From a virus, in IMG/VR virus record IMGVR_UViG_3300011114_000786, positions 1 through 37,574 of that record: a stretch of DNA of 37,574 bases; one strand, written 5' to 3'. Below, in pieces: positions 1 to 7,964 of the stretch. The position numbers and the translations under genes were made by a program. Position 1 is the first letter of the stretch, and every line of letters starts with the position of its first letter. The notes under the pieces were generated by a model that did no database searches, was not told the DNA's origin, and worked only from the letters and a program-made list of their open reading frames with translations.

Positions 1-127
1 CTAAACTGATTGAACTTGCTCCATTATTAATGGCAATAGCATTGGCATCATCGTTCTTTGTCGGTCTTCCTTTCATTCAACGGATAAGAATAATGAGGTG
101 GAATTATTTAAAGGTGATGAGAAACAA
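1..127. repeat. Left copy of the 127-bp terminal direct repeat
   Basis: These 127 bases recur exactly as the last 127 bases of the window. The gene at the left edge has no start codon here, but it gains one when the right end is joined to this end. The simplest reading is a circular (or circularly permuted) genome of 37,447 bp, with the repeat being the overlap left by assembly. A length of exactly 127 equals a common maximum assembly k-mer, so a biological short terminal repeat is less likely. Confidence 0.95.
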
Positions 128-293
128 CAATGACCTGCCACTGATTGCAGTAAGGATAAAGCCTTTCGATTGTTTCTCCTGCCTCTCCTTTTGGATTACG
201 TTATTAACACTAACATCTATGCAGGAAAATATTTTTAATATTATTTTACTTAGTTTTGCAACATCTCAACTTTCTAAATATGTTCAGCGATAG
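1..293 (+). CDS. Small membrane protein with a CxxCxxFW-type motif (start lies across the junction)
   Basis: Only the 3' part is at this end; the ATG is at 37426, and joining the ends gives a 104-aa protein. It has a hydrophobic segment near residues 16-35, a basic loop (RIRIMRWNYLKVMR), then DCFSCLSFWITLL leading into a second hydrophobic stretch. The Cys pair followed by FW resembles small membrane proteins of the DUF1360 type, but this is a motif-level resemblance only. The last bases overlap the start of the next gene. It lies between the glycosyltransferase cluster and terminase. A holin or other envelope role is possible, but no function can be assigned. Confidence 0.75.
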   Translation, partial: KLIELAPLLMAIALASSFFVGLPFIQRIRIMRWNYLKVMRNNNDLPLIAVRIKPFDCFSCLSFWITLLTLTSMQENIFNIILLSFATSQLSKYVQR

Positions 294-663
294 ACAAATT
301 AAAATATTGGAAGAGAACAGGCACATGCGTGACCGGATAGACATTCATCGTAACACTGATGCAAGTTGCTTCGACTCCGTGTGGCAGATTGCCAATATAT
401 GCCAAGAGGTAACGAACAGACCTGTTGACCTCTCTTGCCCTAACTGTATTATTGAAAATGTGTTATGGGTGTATAAGCAACTTGATAAGCATTACCAAGA
501 CGAGAAAGATAAGATACAAACACTTGAAATACTAAAAAAAACTTCGCTTTCGGCACTAACTGATGAGGATTTGCTTGAAATACACTTGGAAGAAAGTAAA
601 AAGGTAGCAGAAGCTGAACCAATTAAACGTAAACGAGGACAAAGAGGAAAGAATAGAATATGA
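280..663 (+). CDS. Hypothetical protein upstream of terminase
   Basis: A 127-aa protein when started at the ATG at 280, which overlaps the end of the upstream membrane-protein gene. An in-frame ATG at 256 would add eight residues and lengthen the overlap. A middle region contains SCPNCIIENVLWVYKQLDKHY, a Cys pair followed by a predicted helix. The tail is charged and ends in a very basic stretch (KRKRGQRGKNR), suggesting nucleic-acid contact. Its stop overlaps the terminase small subunit start by 4 bp, so the genes are probably translationally coupled and it may assist packaging. The family is not recognised. Confidence 0.7.
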   Translation: MFSDRQIKILEENRHMRDRIDIHRNTDASCFDSVWQIANICQEVTNRPVDLSCPNCIIENVLWVYKQLDKHYQDEKDKIQTLEILKKTSLSALTDEDLLEIHLEESKKVAEAEPIKRKRGQRGKNRI

Positions 664-1049
664 GAAACAAAGAAACAAAACTAAACGAACAGCAAACAAA
701 GTTTTGTGAATACTTCTTATCAAAGGAATTCTACGGTAATGGTATTGAAAGCTATGCAATGGCATACCAAAAGGATTTAAACAACCCAAGAGAATACAAT
801 AGTTGTAAAGTAGCAGCAAGTAAGTTGCTAACAACTAATAACATTTTGACATATATTAACTCTAAACTTGAAGAAGGTGGCTTAAATGATGCTCATATTG
901 ATAAACAATTACTGTTTGTTATCAATCAAAACGCTGATTTTGGTGCAAAAATGGCTGCAATGCGTGAATATAACAAGTTAAAGCAGCGAATAACCGATAA
1001 AATGAAGATAGAAGGTGACTTTACTTTCACGCTTGATTTGAAAAAATGA
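660..1049 (+). CDS. terS: Terminase small subunit (Terminase_2-like)
   Basis: A 129-aa protein with the N-terminal pattern of the Terminase_2 family: LNEQQTKFCEYFL, then a region with an AYQ-type motif and AASKLLTTNNILTYI, which forms the DNA-binding helical domain. The C-terminal half (DFGAKMAAMREYNKLKQRI) resembles the oligomerisation helix of that family. The small subunit recognises the packaging site and passes DNA to the large subunit. ATGA overlaps join it to the genes on both sides, including the large subunit directly downstream. Length is typical. The assignment rests on motif pattern and gene position. Confidence 0.85.
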   Translation: MRNKETKLNEQQTKFCEYFLSKEFYGNGIESYAMAYQKDLNNPREYNSCKVAASKLLTTNNILTYINSKLEEGGLNDAHIDKQLLFVINQNADFGAKMAAMREYNKLKQRITDKMKIEGDFTFTLDLKK

Positions 1050-2251
1050 GTGGCAGATATGTTAGACCGCAGCTTACCGACTATCAGCTATCAATATTAG
1101 ATAGTCAAGCAAGATACACCGTAACCGAAGCAGCAACCAAGACTGGCAAGACAGCAAGCCATGTGATATGGCTGTTGGAAGAGGCATTGAAACTGAAAGC
1201 CAATCAGAATGTGTGGTGGGTTGCTCCTGTATTTAGTCAGAGTGAAATTGCTTTTAACCGAATGCGCCACCAAGTCACGCGGCGCGAATTGTTTAAAGTC
1301 AATGAAAGTAAACTGATGCTGACACTCCCAACCGGCGCAGTTATTCAATTCAAGTCAGCCGAGAAGCCCGACAACCTGTTTGGCGAAGATGTGTTTGCAG
1401 CCGTGTTTGACGAGTTCACCCGAGCAAGAGAAGAAAGTTGGTTTGCCCTTCGCTCAACACTGACATCAACACATGGCAAATGTAAGTTCATCGGCAATGT
1501 GAAAGGCAAAAAGAACTGGGGATATAAGATGGGACAACGAGCAAAGAACGGTGAACCTGATTATGAATACCACAAGATAACAGCGTATGATGCAGCCCGC
1601 TATCCTGAACTGACAGGAATGACCTTACAGGAGATAGACCAAGCCAAACGTGACCTGCCTGAATATGTTTTCAATGAACTTTACCTTGCCGAAGCCAATG
1701 ACGATGCAGCTAATCCATTCGGCATTGACAAGATACGAATGAACATAACAGTATTAAGTTTAGACGAGCCGATATGTTATGGTGTGGACTTAGCAAAAAG
1801 CACCGACTGGACAGTGATAATAGGGTTAGACAAGATGGGAAGGGTAAGCTACTTTGAGCGATTTCAAAAGGACTGGCAACAGACACAGCACCGAGTGATT
1901 GAAGTGATAGGGAAGAAACCTGCAAAGATTGACAGCACAGGGGTAGGTGACCCGATAGTGGAAGAGATACAACGGTTATGTCCACGTGCCGAAGGGGTGA
2001 AGTTCACCAACCAAAGCAAGCAACAACTGATGGAAGGGTTGGCGGTAGCTATTCAGAAAGGTGATGTCAGATACCCACAAGGAATGATAACTGATGAACT
2101 TGAGCAGTTTGAGTTTCATTATTCCAACTTTGCTGTAAAGTATTCAGCACCGCAGGGAGTCCATGACGATTGTGTTTGCGCTCTTGCCCTTGCTGTTGAG
2201 AAGTGGCGTGAGAGAAGCCACGCAGGAAGATATACCGTTGTCGGGGTGTAA
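1046..2251 (+). CDS. terL: Terminase large subunit
   Basis: A 401-aa packaging motor with ATPase and nuclease parts. The Walker A-like loop is AATKTGKT (residues 29-36), and Walker B is VFAAVFDE (116-123) with the catalytic Glu. The RNase H-fold nuclease shows acidic residues at GVDLAKSTDW (D248), KIDSTGVGD (D296) and GVHDDCVCA (D374/D375). It pumps DNA into the prohead and cuts the concatemer. Length is on the short side but complete, with both domains intact. It overlaps terS by 4 bp and is followed by a short leader carrying a repeated 13-bp motif. Confidence 0.95.
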   Translation: MSGRYVRPQLTDYQLSILDSQARYTVTEAATKTGKTASHVIWLLEEALKLKANQNVWWVAPVFSQSEIAFNRMRHQVTRRELFKVNESKLMLTLPTGAVIQFKSAEKPDNLFGEDVFAAVFDEFTRAREESWFALRSTLTSTHGKCKFIGNVKGKKNWGYKMGQRAKNGEPDYEYHKITAYDAARYPELTGMTLQEIDQAKRDLPEYVFNELYLAEANDDAANPFGIDKIRMNITVLSLDEPICYGVDLAKSTDWTVIIGLDKMGRVSYFERFQKDWQQTQHRVIEVIGKKPAKIDSTGVGDPIVEEIQRLCPRAEGVKFTNQSKQQLMEGLAVAIQKGDVRYPQGMITDELEQFEFHYSNFAVKYSAPQGVHDDCVCALALAVEKWRERSHAGRYTVVGV

Positions 2252-2267
2252 CAACTTTCAACCAAAT

Positions 2268-2280
2268 GTAATATTATAGT
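2268..2280 (+). promoter_or_regulatory. Start-codon-abutting motif GTAATATTATAGT, copy 1
   Basis: This 13-mer ends directly at the ATG at 2281. Identical copies abut the ATGs at 9709 and 10344. It contains the 8-bp palindrome TAATATTA and a TATAGT that resembles a -10 element. It may be a phage-specific late promoter giving near-leaderless transcripts, or a translation or processing signal. Confidence 0.55.
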
Positions 2281-2916
2281 ATGAAGATTGGTGACTTGAC
2301 TGTAAAGCAGTTTCAACAACTTAGTGAGATACTCAATGACACAACCATTGAACCGATAGATAGGGAGTGTCAGATAATTGCATTGGTAGAAAACCGACCT
2401 GTTGAAGAAGTGGAGTCAATGAACCTTGTTGAGTTAAAGAACCGAGTGAAACACTATTCTAACTTTGATGTGTTGGACTTAGACAAAGAGAAGCTACCTA
2501 AGTTTGTTATTATCAACAAAAAACTTTATGATGTTTGTTTGTCAGAACGTGACATGAGTGCAGGTCAGTTTGTTGATATGTGTCACTACATAAAAGACAG
2601 CAAAGGGGCAATAGCCAACATGCACCATATATTCACGGTTATGTTACGCCGTCGCAAATGGTTAATAAAAAAAGAATACGATGGAACGAACCATGACGAG
2701 GTTGCTGAATATGTCAAGGAACACATGCCGATTCGGGCAGTTTACCCTCTCGCGCTTTTTTTTTGCAATTACATGAAAGCATCGTTAAGCGTTATAGAAA
2801 ACTATTTGGCATTGGAGAAGAAACGGATGACGGAACGGTGGGAAGCGGAACAGAAGAAAGCGAAGGACAAACACAAGAAACATTTGAAAAGCGGTGGGGT
2901 TGGTATCTCACATTAG
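2281..2916 (+). CDS. Tail assembly chaperone, short form (G-like)
   Basis: A 211-aa mostly helical protein with no catalytic motif. Its position upstream of an overlapping -1-frame ORF, with a run of nine T residues at 2756-2764 inside it, matches the lambda G/GT arrangement. Without slippage, translation continues through CNYMKASLSV to a Lys-rich end. With a -1 slip at the T run the product joins the downstream ORF and becomes about 259 aa. Such chaperones coat the tape measure during tail assembly. Here it lies directly after terminase and far from the tape measure gene, which is unusual. The identity is inferred from architecture, not sequence motifs. Confidence 0.7.
   Translation: MKIGDLTVKQFQQLSEILNDTTIEPIDRECQIIALVENRPVEEVESMNLVELKNRVKHYSNFDVLDLDKEKLPKFVIINKKLYDVCLSERDMSAGQFVDMCHYIKDSKGAIANMHHIFTVMLRRRKWLIKKEYDGTNHDEVAEYVKEHMPIRAVYPLALFFCNYMKASLSVIENYLALEKKRMTERWEAEQKKAKDKHKKHLKSGGVGISH
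2756..2764 (+). other. Probable programmed -1 ribosomal frameshift site
   Basis: The 0 frame reads CTT TTT TTT TGC across C followed by nine T, which contains a canonical T TTT TTT heptamer. Slipping back one base after the third codon enters the overlapping frame (TTG CAA TTA), which stays open to 3059. The downstream ORF has no convincing start of its own, so it needs this slip. A sequencing indel in the T run is the alternative explanation. Confidence 0.65.
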
Positions 2917-3059
2917 ACAATTTGAGTAACAATGACCGCAGCAAATGGGATTACTACTTAGCGATGAACGTGATTGAATTTTTAAATACATTAGCATACT
3001 ACAAAGAAAAAGGAATACACACCGAGAAGAAACTAAAAGCACTACGCAATGCAAGATGA
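2763..3059 (+). CDS. Frameshift extension of tail assembly chaperone (T-like part)
   Basis: This 98-aa segment is open in the -1 frame relative to the upstream chaperone gene and starts at the T-run slip site. It contains a variable acidic linker (roughly GEETDDGTVGSGTEESEGQ), followed by a conserved-looking helical region beginning FEKRWGWYLTLDNL and SKWDYYLAMNVIEFL. In lambda, the T domain of gpGT recruits the tail tube protein; a similar role is inferred here. It overlaps the next gene by 11 bp. Independent initiation at TTG 2763 is possible but less likely than frameshifting. Confidence 0.65.
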   Translation: MQLHESIVKRYRKLFGIGEETDDGTVGSGTEESEGQTQETFEKRWGWYLTLDNLSNNDRSKWDYYLAMNVIEFLNTLAYYKEKGIHTEKKLKALRNAR

Positions 3060-3672
3060 TGTGATTGTAAAAACGGCTTATGATGTGCTTACCAAGTATG
3101 GTGAAGGGCTTACTAGCCAGTTAGGCAAGAACCTGACACGAACTAACTTTCACGGACATTCAAACTTCGCATCTGGCAAATTACAAAAGTCAATCAGATT
3201 TACCGTTGTTCAGCTACCACAGTCACAGACCTTTGAACTGTATATGCTTGACTACTGGCAATGGGTGGACAAAGGGAGAAAGCCGACACGCAGCGGATTT
3301 GGAGGAGCAGTGAAAGGTGCTCCGTTGGATTGGGCAAAGCCATCATTGAGAAAGAACATACTGCAATGGATGACCGAGAAAGGAATAACACCAACGATAA
3401 AAGGCAAAGCATATAGAAGATTGACATCAGTAGGACTGAATGTAAAAACGAGCGCAGGTGATGTAGCCATTGGCAGCTCACTATTTGAGGCACGCAGCAT
3501 GGCAACAGCCATAGCACGAAAGATACACCGTTACGGATATGTAGGCAGTGGATTCTTTTCTGATGCTATGAAGAAAGGAGAGGCAGGTGATGTTACCGAA
3601 CTGGAAAAGGATTTAATGGTTGCTCTTGGAAGAGCAGTCAAACTAAATATCATTAACGACACAAACAACTAA
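3049..3672 (+). CDS. Probable tail completion or neck protein (HK97 gp10-like)
   Basis: A 207-aa protein. It has an amphipathic N-terminus, then a central part with LYMLDYWQWVDKGRKPTR and a C-terminal part with ARKIHRYGYVGSGFFSDAM. The YWQWVDKGR and GYVGSGFFSD patterns are reminiscent of HK97 gp10-like tail completion proteins, which bridge the tail and head connector. It begins within the frameshifted chaperone end, which supports a tail module. Nothing suggests an enzyme. The assignment is tentative because it depends on local motif similarity and position. Confidence 0.6.
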   Translation: MQDDVIVKTAYDVLTKYGEGLTSQLGKNLTRTNFHGHSNFASGKLQKSIRFTVVQLPQSQTFELYMLDYWQWVDKGRKPTRSGFGGAVKGAPLDWAKPSLRKNILQWMTEKGITPTIKGKAYRRLTSVGLNVKTSAGDVAIGSSLFEARSMATAIARKIHRYGYVGSGFFSDAMKKGEAGDVTELEKDLMVALGRAVKLNIINDTNN

Positions 3673-3689
3673 AAACCAAAACAAACACC

Positions 3690-3884
3690 ATGAACGAAGA
3701 ATTAGAAATGACTGAAAGCGAAGAAACACCACTTCCATCAGAAGAAACACCAAGCGACACGCAGGAGGCAAACGACCAACTGATTGACGAGTTAATGCCG
3801 GAAGAAACGGTATTGCCTGAAACAACAGAGCCGGTTGCTGAACCGTATGAAGGTGACAACGTAAACGCTGAAGGAACAGAATAA
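3690..3884 (+). CDS. Very acidic small protein
   Basis: A 64-aa protein made mostly of Glu, Thr, Pro and Ser (EETPLPSEETPSD, PEETVLPETTEPVAEP), without predicted folded structure. A stop/start overlap (TAATG) joins it to the next structural gene, so it is probably translated. Repeated EET(P/V)LP units suggest internal duplication. It may be a disordered linker, a scaffold-like helper or a minor structural protein. No family recognised. Confidence 0.6.
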   Translation: MNEELEMTESEETPLPSEETPSDTQEANDQLIDELMPEETVLPETTEPVAEPYEGDNVNAEGTE

Positions 3885-5122
3885 TGGCAATCACATTAGG
3901 CAACGTATATCCTGCGGAGGGCAACTTCTACCCTGCATACAATGACATGGTATTGACTGCGACAAGCACCAATACAGCACAACCTAATTTCAAATACGTG
4001 GTTGATGTGTATATTGCAGGCAGTCAGGTAGCACGGTTTAAATATTCGCCTGATGTGAACGGAAGATTGACAGCCAATGTACATAGGATTATTGAAAACT
4101 ATGTAACATATAATATTGATATTGCTGATGCCGCGTTTGTTCAATGTGCAAATAGTCTTTGTCTATTCAGTTTGCATGTTGGCGAAGAATACGGAACTAC
4201 GCCTGTTGTCTACCCTAACCTTTCCAACTTCCCGACAAGCGGAACGCGGTATGCTATAAATACCTGTGTGGCATGGGATGATAGGTTAGACTATTTAGAT
4301 TCAACGTATATTCTCAATGGTAGCAGTTCAAAGTTTCTATCAACACTTAATGCCTTTGACATACAAGCAAGTCAGAACGCATGGTGTCACATGATAAGAA
4401 CGACAACGAACAAACCCGCGAAGATGGAAGTGAAGACATACGACTATTGGGGCAACCTGTTAGGACAGTATAGAGTAGCCAATGCCTTTGCAACGGTGAG
4501 TGCAACGGCGGATAGATTTCTGCGGTTTCCTTGCGGAACGGCAAACCTCAATCTGATTTCAACAGGTATCATTACCGTTGTGTCAGGGGCAAACCCAATC
4601 ATTACAGCAAGTGTTGTCAGTTATACCATTCAGGCATTAGACAACAGCAATGCAGCAATGAGTGAAGTAAGGACATACACTGTGACCAGTCCTTATTGTA
4701 AATATACTAACTACCGACTGCACTTTTTAAACAAGTTCGGTGGATTTGACTCATTGAACTTCGCATTGGTTTCACATGAAACACTGCCACAGATAAACAA
4801 AAAAGTTTACAAAAAAGTATATGGAACAAATACCGCCGGCGTGTGGGCTTACACGAAGCAAGATGTATTGACAACGACTATTGATGTTGATTACAAACAC
4901 GCCTTTGAAGTAAACAGCGATTGGATTAGTGACACACAAAGCGCATGGTTAGAGGAGTTAATGACTTCGCCTGTTGTCTTTCGTGAGATAAGCGCAACAG
5001 TGATGGAGTCGGTGAACCTGACAACAGCAACCTACCAAATAAAGAAAAATGTTATTGACGGACTGATTCAACTGAACATAAGATTTGAAAACGGATTTAA
5101 CAACAAACGGCAACGCGGATGA
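3884..5122 (+). CDS. Putative tail or baseplate structural protein
   Basis: A 412-aa beta-rich protein without enzymatic motifs. The N-terminus (ITLGNVYPAEGNFYPAYNDMVLTATS) and the part containing KYTNYRLHFLNKFGGFDSLNF look like a repeated beta-sandwich design. The gene overlaps the long tail-tip protein that follows by 4 bp and is followed by fibre-like and tape measure genes, which points to a distal tail role. The identity as a distal-tail protein is inferred from order only. It could also be an upper baseplate component. Confidence 0.6.
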   Translation: MAITLGNVYPAEGNFYPAYNDMVLTATSTNTAQPNFKYVVDVYIAGSQVARFKYSPDVNGRLTANVHRIIENYVTYNIDIADAAFVQCANSLCLFSLHVGEEYGTTPVVYPNLSNFPTSGTRYAINTCVAWDDRLDYLDSTYILNGSSSKFLSTLNAFDIQASQNAWCHMIRTTTNKPAKMEVKTYDYWGNLLGQYRVANAFATVSATADRFLRFPCGTANLNLISTGIITVVSGANPIITASVVSYTIQALDNSNAAMSEVRTYTVTSPYCKYTNYRLHFLNKFGGFDSLNFALVSHETLPQINKKVYKKVYGTNTAGVWAYTKQDVLTTTIDVDYKHAFEVNSDWISDTQSAWLEELMTSPVVFREISATVMESVNLTTATYQIKKNVIDGLIQLNIRFENGFNNKRQRG

Positions 5123-7359
5123 TAAGCCAACTACTTGTAAAGCGACCAACCGACACCAACTACACAAGCATTGATTTGTTTGATGAACTACCGTATTCCA
5201 TAACCTATTCAGTGAGTGACATACGCAACCCTGAAAACAGAAATGGGAGTTTCTCAAAGACTATCAACATACCAGGAAGCAAGAACAATAATATACTATT
5301 TGAATTTATCTTTAATGTCAATAGCAACCTGACAACCTTTGACCCGAACCTGAAATGTGATGCAATTATATTGCACGATGGCATTGAAGTATTTAAAGGC
5401 AACCTTCAACTGATACAGATTCATGTGACCGACAAAGACAGTATCAGCTATGATGTGGCTGTGTATGGCAACACCAAGAGTTTATTTGATTCTATCAGCA
5501 ATAAGTTTCTGACTGACACAAACCTTTCCGCTTATAATCATACAAGAAATAAACCCAATATAATTAACAGTTGGACTGCACCGATAGGCAGCGGTTATGT
5601 ATATCCATTAATCAATAACGGACTTGATAATGTTAATGCTGTAACACCGGCATTCACCACAACAAATATGTTTCCATGCACGTATGTAAAAAGCATCGTT
5701 GATGGAATCTTTGCTGATGCAGGGTATAGCTACACTTCCAACTTCTTCACATCAACCTTGTTTAAAAGTCTTATTGTTCCAAGCATAGGAAAGACAGGAG
5801 GGCATAAAGCAACATTATCACTTGCAATCAACATCAGCGGTGTGGCATTAAATGCAGGCGGTGGATGGGCAAACATCGGAACAGGGGTAATAGTGGGAGC
5901 AATACAAATGATAAGAACAAACGCCGTAAACAACACCACACAACTACTTGCCACAACAGTATTTCATGGGGCAGGGGCAGGCTCAACAAATTACACACTT
6001 ACAGCCAATGATGTGATACTAAATCAAGGTGACACAGTATATATTTTATTTTCAGTTGGCTCACCAACAAACACTTTGAAATGGTTAGTGAATACAGCAA
6101 CATGGACAAGCATATATGAAGATAGCACAGGAACATTTACAGGGTTTGTGACAACACCAGTGACATATCAACCGGCAGGTTCAAACCCTGCACTTGCCTA
6201 TCAGAGTGAAACAGACCCGAATAACGTATTAAACATTGCAACAGGAGTTCACACTGTTCCTGCACTTGCCTATCAAAACTATCTTCCCGACAAAATACTT
6301 CAGCGTGACTTCCTGCTTGGCATTATCAGAATGTTCAATCTATATTTAGAGGTAGATAAAGACACATCGAACAAACTACTGATTGAGCCGCGTGACGATT
6401 ACTATTCGGCAGGAGCAACCAAAGACTGGACACAGAAATGGGCTGTTGATAGAGAAACGAACATAACACCGTTGGGAGAATTAGACACGCGGCAGTTTCT
6501 GTTTCAATACACACCGGCTAATGACTTTTTTAACAACCTTTACACCAAAGGCGATACGATTGGAAGCCAAACATACACAGGATGGCAAGAAATATATGGA
6601 CAATACATTAAAAACATCACAAATGACTTCGTTCATAACATAAAAACCATTCAACCTGTCTTTTCACCAACGCTTTTATCGAATATCGGCTCAACAAACA
6701 TCATTTTACCATCAATACTAACCAAACAACCAAGCACCAATGCGCCAAACGGCATTGATGACAACGGTATTGTAAGGATATTATATTACGGTGGATTGAA
6801 GACTGGCACATTCTCATTAAGTGATTTTGTAAGTTCAACAACATACACAACCTACCCTTATTGCGGACACCTTGACGATGTTCAGTCACCGACGCTTGAT
6901 ATAATGTTCGGACAACCGAAACAGGTATTTTATGCCATGAACAACCCTGCACTTTATACCGACAACAACCTATATAACAAATATTGGAAAACGGCAATAA
7001 CAGAAATGACCGACAAAGACAGCAAACTGGTGACGGCTTGGTTTTATCTTACTCCTGCTGATATACAGTTGCTTGATTTCCGTGATACGATAAAAGTTGA
7101 TGAACAATACTACAAACTGAATAAGGTAATTAACTATTCGCCAACTGTTACTGAATTGACACAGGTTGAATTGACGAAGATGAATGCCGCTGTTCCCTTT
7201 GTAGCAAGCAACACATCTGTTTTGGCTGCTGTATTGAGCAGCCATATATCATCAGGAACAAACAGCAATACTGTTCCTCATTCAAGAGGACACCATGTGA
7301 TTGTTCATGGAGGCAACAACGCATTTAACACTACTAACGCAGCAATACATATAGGATGA
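5119..7359 (+). CDS. Putative tail-tip or baseplate hub protein (Tal-like)
   Basis: At 746 aa this is the longest protein of the window. It is beta-rich, with an N-terminal region around ENRNGSFSKTINIPGSKNNN and HDGIEVFKGNLQLIQI that resembles a baseplate-hub style domain. A middle part contains LQRDFLLGIIRMFNLYLEVDKD followed by IEPRDDYYS. The C-terminus ends in a Ser/His/Asn-rich segment with HSRGHHVIVHGGNN, which could carry metal or form an exposed tip. It is most likely the tail-associated protein that organises the tip. No peptidase or lysozyme motif was seen. The family name is uncertain. Confidence 0.6.
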   Translation: MISQLLVKRPTDTNYTSIDLFDELPYSITYSVSDIRNPENRNGSFSKTINIPGSKNNNILFEFIFNVNSNLTTFDPNLKCDAIILHDGIEVFKGNLQLIQIHVTDKDSISYDVAVYGNTKSLFDSISNKFLTDTNLSAYNHTRNKPNIINSWTAPIGSGYVYPLINNGLDNVNAVTPAFTTTNMFPCTYVKSIVDGIFADAGYSYTSNFFTSTLFKSLIVPSIGKTGGHKATLSLAINISGVALNAGGGWANIGTGVIVGAIQMIRTNAVNNTTQLLATTVFHGAGAGSTNYTLTANDVILNQGDTVYILFSVGSPTNTLKWLVNTATWTSIYEDSTGTFTGFVTTPVTYQPAGSNPALAYQSETDPNNVLNIATGVHTVPALAYQNYLPDKILQRDFLLGIIRMFNLYLEVDKDTSNKLLIEPRDDYYSAGATKDWTQKWAVDRETNITPLGELDTRQFLFQYTPANDFFNNLYTKGDTIGSQTYTGWQEIYGQYIKNITNDFVHNIKTIQPVFSPTLLSNIGSTNIILPSILTKQPSTNAPNGIDDNGIVRILYYGGLKTGTFSLSDFVSSTTYTTYPYCGHLDDVQSPTLDIMFGQPKQVFYAMNNPALYTDNNLYNKYWKTAITEMTDKDSKLVTAWFYLTPADIQLLDFRDTIKVDEQYYKLNKVINYSPTVTELTQVELTKMNAAVPFVASNTSVLAAVLSSHISSGTNSNTVPHSRGHHVIVHGGNNAFNTTNAAIHIG

Positions 7360-7964
7360 GAAATGACATAACAGATTTCACGCGGTTAATCTTAAAACAG
7401 ACCGCGACCACAGGAGAAACAGGAACGATACCTGCCAGCGATGACCACACAGATGGAACGTGGCTATCAACCGACCTTTACATCGGTGAAGGACTGGTGA
7501 ACACAACCGACAATATTCTTTACATCAGGACTGACAGCGGAATAACAGAAGTAGAATTAGGCGGTGCTGATTCGGAGATATTAACAGCAAAGGTGACCAT
7601 TGCAAGTGCCGATGTTCAACAGTTAGCGGCAACACCACAAGAGATAGTTGCAGCAGTTAGCGGTAAAGCTATTGAAGTAATAAGCGCATCAGGGTTTATG
7701 ACATTTAATACCACAGCCTATACCATGTTTAACAAACTTTCGATTATAGGAAGCACAGCAACAATAGCACAACTAACAGACACTGAACTACTGAAAAGCA
7801 CAGCATCCAGAGGCGTTAGATTTTATCAGACGGACATGGCAAGAGCAACAACGGATTCGCAATTAGTAGCTGACAGTAATATTGTTCTTACTTGTGATGG
7901 CAATTCTACTGATGGTGATTCAGATATAATGGTTTCAATAGTTTACCGATTAATAACAGTATAA
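7356..7964 (+). CDS. Putative minor tail protein or fibre-base protein
   Basis: A 202-aa protein between the tail-tip gene and the tape measure gene, overlapping the former by 4 bp and the latter by 1 bp (TAATG). The N-terminal segment TGTIPASDDHTDGTWLSTDLYIGEGLVNTTDNILYIR reads like a fibre-base domain (a display-type beta fold), followed by a beta-rich domain. This suggests a short fibre or a tip accessory. There are no catalytic motifs, and receptor binding is possible but unproven. Confidence 0.55.
   Translation: MRNDITDFTRLILKQTATTGETGTIPASDDHTDGTWLSTDLYIGEGLVNTTDNILYIRTDSGITEVELGGADSEILTAKVTIASADVQQLAATPQEIVAAVSGKAIEVISASGFMTFNTTAYTMFNKLSIIGSTATIAQLTDTELLKSTASRGVRFYQTDMARATTDSQLVADSNIVLTCDGNSTDGDSDIMVSIVYRLITV

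Noticed and set aside
1097-2319. Several long minus-strand ORFs opposite the terminase genes.
   Set aside because: They are shadows of the conserved plus-strand genes with unlikely protein composition.
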